Source: Cunninghamella blakesleeana
Lineage: Eukaryota; Mucoromycota; Mucoromycetes; Mucorales; Cunninghamellaceae
Assembly (NCBI GenBank): GCA_017871115.1
Contig: JAFCIZ010000006.1
Location: 1,860,001-1,924,000 of the forward strand
DNA length: 64,000 nt
Direction: 5' to 3'
Under the pieces are notes generated by a model. It searched no databases, was not told the DNA's origin, and was given only the letters and a program-made list of their open reading frames with translations. The translations under genes and the position numbers were made by a program. Positions 21,437-30,100 of the stretch are shown piece by piece; position 1 is the first letter of the stretch; every line of letters starts with the position of its first letter.

Positions 21437-22750
21437 ATGGAACAAATCAAAATCGACTTGATAAAAAATTATTTAACAACACTAAAATTACCTGATAACA
21501 TCACCAAAAAGGAAAAGAATTATTTACAAAAACATTCCCATAAATTTATATTACATAATAACGATCTATACAGATACAACATCAACTTGCAGACGATCAG
21601 AAAAGTTTTGAATAAAGATCAAGTTTCAGAAGCACTATACATGCATCATCAACATCCATTAGGAGGACACATGGGGTATCACAACACCTTATTTAAACTT
21701 GCAAACCATTATTATTGGGAAAACATGACAAAAGATGTACAAAACTATGTCAAAAACTGCAGTAGATGTCAAACCACAGGACCTGCCAAACATAACGAAT
21801 TGTTACATCCTATTCCAACTTCATCTAAACCTTTTTTCCAATGGGCATTAGATGTCAAACACATCTCTACTTCTAAAAATGGATATAGATATATAGTTGC
21901 TGGTATTGATTATCTAACTAAATGGGTTGAAGCTCGAGCATTAAAGTTTCAAACTGCAGCCGAGATTGCTTTATTTATTTATGAAGATATCATATGTCGC
22001 CATGGTACACCGCATATAATTATAACTGATAATGGAAAACCATTTATAGGTGATCTAATCAAGAAAGTCTGTTTCTATTATAAAATTCATCACAAGACCA
22101 TAAGCGTTGGAAATTCACAAGCGAATGGGCTGATAGAAAAGTTTAATTCCACGTTAGGTGCTATTCTAAAGAAGCTAAATAATAAGGAAAAACAAGTATG
22201 GGATCAATATCTACCTTCTGTTTTATTTGCTTATAGGACTATTAAACAAAAATCAACAAATTACTCTCCATTTTATTTGACTTACGGTTATGAAGCAAAG
22301 ACACCTTATGATACAATCATAAATATACCTTTGGAAATAAACTCTGCAAGTTTTCAAAATCAGCTAAGGGAACGCGCCACAAAAGAATTATTAACACTGA
22401 AACGAATAAGAGAAGACGCTGCAGAATTTATACAAAAATCCCAAAAGAATCAAAAGAAGGCTATTGATAAGAAGATAAATAATCAAAAGAAAGAATGGAA
22501 GCCGCCTTTTAGAACCGGTGATATTGTTATGATGTATGTTGGAAGAAAACCAAACTCTTGGGGTGGAAAAATATCTGACAACTGGAAAGGCAAATATATT
22601 ATTCATCAATGTTTAGGCAAAGGAACATATCTGATAAAAGAATTCAACGTGACCAACACTAAACTAAGAAGGATACACGGAAATAAATTAAAGTTATTAC
22701 AGATGCCTGATGTATTTTGGATTGACTTTTCCAAAAAGACAATCGTTTAA
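21437..22750 (+). CDS. Retrotransposon integrase, separate ORF (GypC)
   Basis: 437 aa and nearly identical to the GypA integrase. HHCC module at ~75-115, catalytic D139, D198 and E234, then LFAYRTIKQ and SPFYLTYG, then a basic C-terminus with GKGTYLIKEF and a final RIHGNKLKLL segment. The frame differs from pol and the ATG lies 272 bp after the pol stop. How it is translated is open: splicing, a subgenomic RNA or reinitiation are all possible. Confidence 0.92.
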   Translation: MEQIKIDLIKNYLTTLKLPDNITKKEKNYLQKHSHKFILHNNDLYRYNINLQTIRKVLNKDQVSEALYMHHQHPLGGHMGYHNTLFKLANHYYWENMTKDVQNYVKNCSRCQTTGPAKHNELLHPIPTSSKPFFQWALDVKHISTSKNGYRYIVAGIDYLTKWVEARALKFQTAAEIALFIYEDIICRHGTPHIIITDNGKPFIGDLIKKVCFYYKIHHKTISVGNSQANGLIEKFNSTLGAILKKLNNKEKQVWDQYLPSVLFAYRTIKQKSTNYSPFYLTYGYEAKTPYDTIINIPLEINSASFQNQLRERATKELLTLKRIREDAAEFIQKSQKNQKKAIDKKINNQKKEWKPPFRTGDIVMMYVGRKPNSWGGKISDNWKGKYIIHQCLGKGTYLIKEFNVTNTKLRRIHGNKLKLLQMPDVFWIDFSKKTIV

Positions 22751-22774
22751 AGAAAAAAAAAAAAAAGGTTAAAA

Positions 22775-22808
<34 letters not shown>

Positions 22809-22914
22809 TAATGATAAAACAAAAAGGAGAAAAATTGAACTTCCGAAAAAAAAAAAAAAAAACTATAAATAAGGAAAAAATTGTACTATATAATTTTTTA
22901 CTTTTCAAGCAAAA

Positions 22915-23474
22915 ATGGCTCCTCCAAATCAAGACACCTCTTTAAACATGATTATTATTCCTAATAATGAACTCTCTCAAGAAAATTCTGTAGATATACA
23001 CGAAATGGAAGATATCTTAAGTGAACTTGTACCTATAACAGAACCCGTTGATCTTAATTTTTAACTCCTGAATTATTATATTGGCTTAATACGGATGTAA
23101 CTATGAATGGTTGGATAAAAGTTCAAATTCAAGAAAATTACAAGAAGCTGTTTGATGTTTTATTTAATGAACAAAAGCTACGTTGGGAAAAAGAAAATCT
23201 AGTAGATAATTGTATTATTCCTCAAGCCTTGGAATACATACATAAAAATTGTGAACATCCTGACGTAATTGGTTATCAAAAATACGTGAAAACTAGAAGG
23301 GAAATATTGAAAGAACTTTTTGTTAGTGGTACATGCTTTGAATTTGATAATGCATTAATAAGAAGAATAATTAACCTTGATTCCTGGACACATGAAAAAG
23401 ATGCGGTGACATCTAAATCCTGGTGGAGGGATGTTATGTTCTGGCTAAACCTCCCATATTTGGGCAAGGCTTAA
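22915..23474 (+). pseudogene. ORF3 of GypC, frameshifted
   Basis: The ATG at 22915 opens a 49-codon acidic N-terminus that stops at a TAA (23062-23064). The continuation lies one frame away (from LTPELLYWLN at 23061 to 23474) and matches GypA ORF3 (YWLN against IWLN, IIPQALEYIH, VKTRREILKELF, DSWT, SKSWWRD). The switch falls in a run of five T, so a 1-nt indel is the simple explanation. The stop lies inside the 3' LTR. The purine tract TGGTGGAGGGA before the LTR codes part of SWWRD. Confidence 0.65.
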
Positions 23475-24070
23475 CTATAATCTTATTTTATATATATACA
23501 TATAGGTATATATATCCCATTTAAACTCAGTATAGATATATATATATACTCTCTTATATATATGCACTAGCATATATATATCAATGATTGGTATTTAAAA
23601 TTCAAATCCTTTTTATATAAATACTCGACAATTTTTATTTTATTTTTGAAAAATCAGTTAATAATTAGTTAATTTTAAATAAAAGAACTTATATTATAAC
23701 AAATAAGTCTATTAACTCATCTTTTTAGCTAAAGATTATATTTACTTTATATTAATATTGTTGATTATTATCCAATATTACTTTATATTACATTATTATA
23801 ATAATCGTTGATCTTTATCCGATATTATATTTATTTTATTTTAAATTTATTATTTTGTCTATATAATTGTTGATCTTTATCCAATTATATAATTTATTTT
23901 ATTTTATTATTTTATTTTTATTTTAAACTATCAATCTAAACTAAGTTGTATCTACTTATAAAACAAGATACTGGTGCTCACTGACGACTAAACTAAACTA
24001 CAAAACTATCTACTTTCCAAAACTATAAAAGGAAATTCTACTTTTCAAACAACCAAAAATTTACACAACA
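23432..24070 (+). repeat. 3' LTR of GypC
   Basis: 639 bp, apparently identical to 15993-16631. Preceded by the purine tract TGGTGGAGGGA and followed by the duplicated CTAC. Confidence 0.93.
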
Positions 24071-24189
24071 CTACTTATAAAACAAGATACTGGTGCTCAC
24101 TGACAACTAAACTAAACTATAAAACTATCTACTTTCCAAAACTATAAAAGGAAATTCTATTTTTCAAACAACCAAAAATTTACACAACA
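24071..24189 (+). repeat. Solo GypC-family LTR, part 3 of 3
   Basis: Starts with the duplicated CTAC, continues TTATAAAACAAGATACTGG and ends TTTACACAACA. It completes the LTR opened at 4812. Flanks of the rebuilt LTR (CTAC on the left, CTTT on the right) do not match, so its own target duplication is lost or it arose by recombination. Confidence 0.85.
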
Positions 24190-24261
24190 CTTTAACCAAA
24201 AACACAGTATGGGCACAGGTACGGATAATTTTTTATCCATACGGAAAAAATAAAAAATAAA

Positions 24262-24333
24262 CTCTCAGACGGGGAATTGAACCCCGGTCTCCCGCGTGAC
24301 AGGCGGGGATACTTACCACTATACTATCTGAGA
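24262..24333 (-). tRNA. tRNA-Asp (GTC)
   Basis: On the minus strand, acceptor TCTCAGA pairs with TCTGAGA and the discriminator is G. D arm TAGTATAGTGGTAAGTA; anticodon stem-loop CCCGC-CTGTCAC-GCGGG with anticodon GTC; T arm CCGGG-GTTCAATT-CCCCG region intact. A T6 run follows within ~20 nt. No intron. An LTR ends 72 bp from its 3' end. Confidence 0.95.
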
Positions 24334-24995
24334 GGGTGATAATTTCACACATGTATTCAGAAGCGATCGCACATATATATACTTTGTAGATAACTTTCAG
24401 GTTCGTAAATTTTACTTTATTTTATATTATTTTCATTTTTTACTATTCAAAATCTTTCTTTTTTATTATTTGCTTACATTCTATTATTTTACTCATTTAA
24501 ATCACCTATATTCATTTTATTTTTTAAAATAAAATTAAAATTACAGCTCCAATTAATATCACTACACAAACCATTCAGGTACACAAACTCAAAAATTAAC
24601 ATCACCTTTTCCTGCCAACTTTTTTCTCTCTTTTCCTAAGAAAATTAAATTTATTTTAATATAAACAGGATGAAATATTTTTTTTTTCTATTTTTTTTTT
24701 TACTTTGTCAAATTTTTAATTGATATTTTGTATAATATTTTATTTATCCAAACCAATTTTTATTTTATTAGATTATTACCCTTACCCTTTTTATAAAATA
24801 ATTTACTCTGACTTTAAAATCCATTAGCATATACTTTTGAATTTTTTAAATATTTTATTTTCTTTTATCTTTTTATATTTCTTTTTACTTTTACAATATA
24901 TTAAGTCGTTATACTTATAAAACAAGAAATGTTGATCACTGTAATCATTTTATTTATAATTAATATAAATACAAAATTACTTATTTTATTTTAAC
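24334..24995 (+). repeat. Old GypB-like LTR remnant and A/T-rich DNA
   Basis: From about 24630 there are diverged matches to the GypB LTR (AATATAAACAGGATGAAATAT, TTTATCCAAACCAATTTT, TTAAGTCGTTATACTTATAAAACAAG and a decayed GTTGATCACTG). The part before 24600 shows no gene or clear repeat. Confidence 0.45.
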
Positions 24996-25589
24996 TGTCA
25001 CCCAAGCGGGTGAAGCTGACGGTGTTTAAAATTTTATTTTTAACCTCCGAGTCACAACCTCTGAACCGATAACCTTTTAACCTCATACAAAAATAATAAT
25101 TTTAAAAATTCTGTTTTAATATAAATAGGAAAGAATATTTTTCTTTCTCTTTTGTTTTTCTTTCTTCGTCAAATATAAATGTCAAATATAAATGTCAAAT
25201 ATAAATATCAAATTTTAAATAATATTTTATATAATAAATATTTTATTTGTCCAAAAACCAATTTTATTTTTATTTTTTTATAGCATATATAAACTTGTTT
25301 TATTTTATCTGATGCTTTATATCATTTTATATATTATATTACTTTATTAGATTATTATTCTTTTTATACAATAATCTACTCTCAGACTTTAAAATTCAAT
25401 TGACTATGCTTTTGAATTTTTCTTTAACGCTTTATTTTATTTTTTTATTTTTACTTTTGTTTTATCTTTAGTCGTTCTACTTATAAAACAATAATTGGTG
25501 CTCACTGGAAATTATATTATTATAATTAATTTAAATACAAACTCTTACTTTTTACTTTAACAAAAACAACTCTTACCAAAAACACACAA
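24996..25589 (+). repeat. Solo LTR, GypB family
   Basis: TGTCACCCAAGCGGGTGAAG to AAAACACACAA. Same order as the GypB LTR, but with only about two copies of the 15-bp ACAACCTCTGAACCG unit and many substitutions. No clear target duplication. Followed by a short GypA/C-type fragment ending GTTGTATCGAC. Confidence 0.75.
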
Positions 25590-25633
25590 TAGTTTATTTT
25601 ATTTTATTAACCTAAATTAAGTTGTATCGACAG

Positions 25634-26370
25634 TGGTGATACCGATGGTGCTCCTTATATTGGTCACTACTTTTTGAAACCACCATTCTTGGAACCTTTG
25701 TTCTTGGAACCTTTGTTCTTGGAACCTTTGTTCCTGGAACCACCAATCTTGGAACCGCTGTTCCTGAAACTGTCGTTCTATATGAAAGTCACTTTCATCT
25801 CTTTTCCCTACTCTCGATATACTTTAAATAATTTTTTTTATTTTTTTTAAATATAAATAGAACCAATTTTTTCTCTTTCTTTCACTTAAATTGTCAAATT
25901 TTTATAATAAATTATTATCTATTAAATAACCATTAAGCCTGCCTACTTTATAAAACAAACTTTATAATTTTAATTTTTTTTTATTTTAACTTACTATAGC
26001 ACATTCAATTATTAAATCTATCAATTTTATTTAACAAATTATTTTATTTTATAATATTTATTCACTTAAATATTTTAAACTACTGATCTAAATCATTTCA
26101 ATTCTTTACTACTATTTTACTCGGCGGTCATTAAACTTTTGCTTTAATCCTGCTTATATTTTACTTATAATCTTTATATTATTTCTTTTTATTTTTTTTT
26201 AATTTTATTTAATTTTATTTTTTAAATTTTTTATTCCTTTATATTAAGTCGTTCTACTTATAAAACAGAAACTGGTGCTCACTGGAAACTTATTACATAC
26301 TCCAAATATAACTTATAATACTCATTCCTCATTTCAAAAAAATAAATCTTAACCAAAAACCCACATAACA
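25634..26370 (+). repeat. Solo LTR, family D
   Basis: Probable start TGGTGATACCGATGG, end AAAACCCACATAACA. The 5' part has tandem 15-bp units (TTGGAACCTTTGTTC, ~25682-25770). The 3' half carries the shared core TTAAGTCGTTCTACTTATAAAACAG and TGGTGCTCACTGG. It begins next to GTTGTATCGAC, the same LTR position used by GypC. Boundaries are approximate. Confidence 0.6.
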
Positions 26371-26372
26371 AC

Positions 26373-26384
26373 TGTTATGATATG
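26373..26384 (+). repeat. LTR-G, part 1 of 3 (start)
   Basis: TGTTATGATATG is the start of an LTR resembling that of GypC. ChrF interrupts it here with the duplication ATATG. It continues at 32623-32946 and, after LTR-E, at 33661-33878. Confidence 0.7.
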
Positions 26385-26941
26385 TGAAAAATATGTTAAA
26401 ATTAAAAATAGGTAAAATAAATAGTTTTTATGTATAAAAGAGAAAAACAAAATAATTAAGTGAAATTCCTTGGTTGGTTGTTTTTATTATAAATATAAGA
26501 TGAAGATTGTAATAATAATCTAATTCTGCTTTAGTATTTATATAAAATAATATTTCACTTTTCATATGATTAGTGATATTAATCAATATGATTTATAACC
26601 CCATTATGACGATCTTTCATATATTTTATTATTACTATATGATGATCCATGATAACTGTCATTGGTTCTTTTATATATTAATGTAGTAATATAGTTAGAT
26701 TCAATATAGGGACTTTTAACATTCAGTTTATAAGGTTAAGTTTGACAGTTTAAAGATAATAATATATCTGAGTTAGATTTAACTCCTTATTTAGTATAGC
26801 TATCCATTTAAATAAAAGATTATATATTTTAATCTCAGTGCACTTGACGATCATTATCATTATTTTACTTTATACTATTTACTATTATATAATCATAGCA
26901 TTATATTTGTTTACTATAAGATAAAATAGCCTGATACGACA
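26385..26941 (-). repeat. 3' LTR of ChrF
   Basis: 557 bp, TGTCGTATCAGG to CATATTTTTCA on the minus strand. Same length as the 5' copy and no differences noticed. It contains CTTATATTTATAATAAAAAC as a TATA-like region. Confidence 0.93.
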
Positions 26942-27196
26942 TTACCCCCTTCCAGTCTGTTAGACGTCTCCAACAGAAAAGCAGGCTAGTCAGTATCTAG
27001 ATATGTTTATATACACATATTTATTTATTTATAATAGTATTTATTAATCGCGATATTTTGATAATGTCTGTATGTGTTGTTATTCTTATAACACATTTTA
27101 TATATATTAAATATATCTTATTTGTATATACATACAATTATTTATTTATTTTTATTTTATTTTATTTTATTTTATTTTATTTTATTTTATTTTATT
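26942..27196 (-). other. Polypurine tract and 3' untranslated part of ChrF
   Basis: On the minus strand the stop codon is followed by an A/T-rich stretch with an (ATAAA)n run (27145-27200) and then GACTGGAAGGGGGTAA directly before the LTR, a typical plus-strand primer. Confidence 0.7.
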
Positions 27197-30100
27197 TTAT
27201 AACTTTCTTCTTTTATTTCTTACAGTTTGTTTATGATCTAGATTAATTTCAGATTTTTTTCTCCAATAAGATATAATTGTATTGATATCATCAAACTGTT
27301 TTTCTTTTTCCCATGTATCATCGTCAGCTTTATAGCTTTTCCAACGTACTCGGTATTCATAATCACCATCAGAAGTTAAACGATGATCAATTATTTTTTC
27401 TACTTCCCATCTTTGCTCATCAGCAAATTCTGGATCCTCGGATACACTTTTTAATAAGTTTGGAGGATATTTAGAAGGTAATGGTTTTCCTCTTTTATCC
27501 ATTAACTTATAGGCACCACCTTTATTCTTTTCAATAACAGTAAAGGGTCCTATATATTTAGGTTCTAGTTTTGCGGTTTTATAAGGGGTTATCATACTAA
27601 CTAGAGAACCTACTTTAAATTCTATTATTTTATTATTTTTATTAAATTTTTCTTGAGAAGCATTTCTTATTTCTTTTGTTCTTTTTATTATAGCAGGTAG
27701 GATAATGTTTGCCATATCATTTATTCTATTATGAACTTCTTTTATTCTTTCTATATGATTTTCATTAATTGAAATATCAGAATAATCTTTGAATTCATTT
27801 AATTTTCTAGCAAACATTAATGCAAAAGGCGTAGAATTATGTAGTCTTACATATTTATTATTAATTTCTAACTGAGCACTTTTTACATAATAGTCCCAAT
27901 CTCTTGCTTTTCCTTTAATTTTCTTTTTTATTGTATTCATAGCGGTTTGAACTGTTTTTTCAGCTGCACCATTTGCTCTAGGATGATATGGTGATACTAG
28001 TCTATGATCAATTCCAGTAATCTTACACATATCTTTTATTATTTCATTTACAAATTCTGTTCCATTGTCAGATTGGATTATTTTTGGAAATCCAAAATCA
28101 CAAAAGATATTTACCAATGTTTCAGCAATTGTAAAAGATGTTTTATCAATTAAAGGTTTGAGTAAAACAAATTTAGTACAGATATCTACCATTACTAAAA
28201 TATAATGATTACCTCTATGTGATTCATCTAACGGACCAGCTAAATCTATGGCCCAATGATCACAAGGTAGATTAGCTGTTATAGATGCTAAAGGATGGTA
28301 ACCTTTCTTTGCAATATTATATTGCATACATTGATGACATTTTTTAATTAATTCAATTGCATCATTTTTTATATTAGGCCAATGCAATCCATCAGCATGT
28401 ATTGCTTTTTCTATTGCTTCGGCACCGAAGTGACCAAAAGCATGATGATTATTTAATATTTTTAATTTTTCGTCCTGATCTATAATTATTCTTTTATTTA
28501 ATTCTTCTGGTTGTTGAAGATGATTAATAGAATAAATAGCAGCACTTCTATGATATTTTCTAATAATATCATTTCTTTCTTTTTTATTATCTATTATTAT
28601 GTAGTCATCAATAGTATTTTTATTTTTACTTTCATTATGGAATTCTTTTTCGGAATCAGATCCGGTGTGGCTGTGATTATTTTTATTTTTGGAAGAATAA
28701 TTTTTCATTTTTTCTTCCTTTTCTTCTGATTTTTTATTTTCTATTTCTTTAATATTTTTAATTGTTTTTATTTTTTCTATGCCATCACCCCCTTCCAGTT
28801 TTTTTTCTACTGTAAAAAGACGAGATAAGGCATCTGGTAATATATTATTTAAACCAGGTATATGGGCAACAGTAAAGTTATATTGCAAAATAGTATCCAG
28901 CCAGTTATTCATCATAGCGTTCATTATTTTTTGCGTATGTATGTAAGTTAGAGCTCTATGATCAGTATATAAAACGAAATGATTACCCCATAAGAGCTTA
29001 TGATATTTATTTAAAGCAAATACAATTGCTAACAGTTCTCTTTTTGTTGTGGAATAATTTATTTCAGATTTAGATAACGAGCGCGCCATAAAACCAAGGT
29101 GTCTTATTTTATTATTATCATTCAATTGGAATAACACAGCACCTATACCCACGTTAGAAGCATCAGTAGCAACATAAAAAGGTTTATGCATTAACGGATA
29201 CGAAATAACAGGTGTAAGGCTTATAACCTTTTTTAAAGTAATAAAGGCGTGTTCACACTGGTCATCCCATTTATTTTTTAATTCTTTAACTTTTCTTAAT
29301 TTATCAAGTGGTTTTGTTAGTGTGGAAACTTTTGGAATATGTTCCCTAAAATAATTAATGACACCCAAGAATCGTTCAATATCGTTTCCTGTTTTAGGTT
29401 TTGGCCAATTTTCTACGTTTGTTAATTTTCTTTTATCCAAAGAAATACCTTTATCTGATACACAAAATCCAAGCAAATGGACGGATTGTTGTGCAAAATG
29501 GCATTTATTAGGATTTAACAACAAGTTGACTTCAGTTAATTTGTTTATTACTATTTTTACATGATCAGCATGTTCTTTTATATTTTTGGAAAATACAACA
29601 ATATCATCAATAAAGGATGTAGCAAAAGGCATGTCTTCCAATATTAATGCAGTCACCCTCTGGAATTTACTAGATAAAGGTTTTAATCCAAATGGACAAC
29701 CTCTAAACATGTATTGTATTCCTCTATGTGTGAAGGTGGTTTTATGTTGATCTTCAGGTGCAATCATAAATCTATGAAAAGCACTTTTTAAGTCAAGTGT
29801 TGTAAATACCGATGATCCTTGTAAAGTTAAATAAATCTCACTAATCAAAGGTAAAGGGTACTTATCATCTTGCAACAACTTATTTATGTGTCGTGGATCA
29901 AGACAAGCTCGTTTTTTAGTTTTCTTTCCATTTTCATCTTTTTTTGGTGCAAGTGTAATTGGACTATTCCATTGATTATTTACACTAGCTTTAGTAATGG
30001 TACCCTCTTTGAACCATGCTTCAACAGCTTCATCAACCAAATGCATATCAGCTTCAGCAATAGGATATTGGCGACGATAACATGATTCATTAGGTGGTGT

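Larger units (their letters stand above)
15993..24070 (+). mobile_element. GypC: full-length Ty3/Gypsy-like retrotransposon
   Basis: LTRs at 15993-16631 and 23432-24070 are both 639 bp and look identical where I compared them. The 4-bp duplication CTAC (15989-15992, 24071-24074) rebuilds the solo LTR across the insertion. Order: PBS, gag, frameshift signal, pol, spacer, integrase, ORF3. Two lesions are visible: a TAG in RNase H and a shift in ORF3. Confidence 0.94.
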
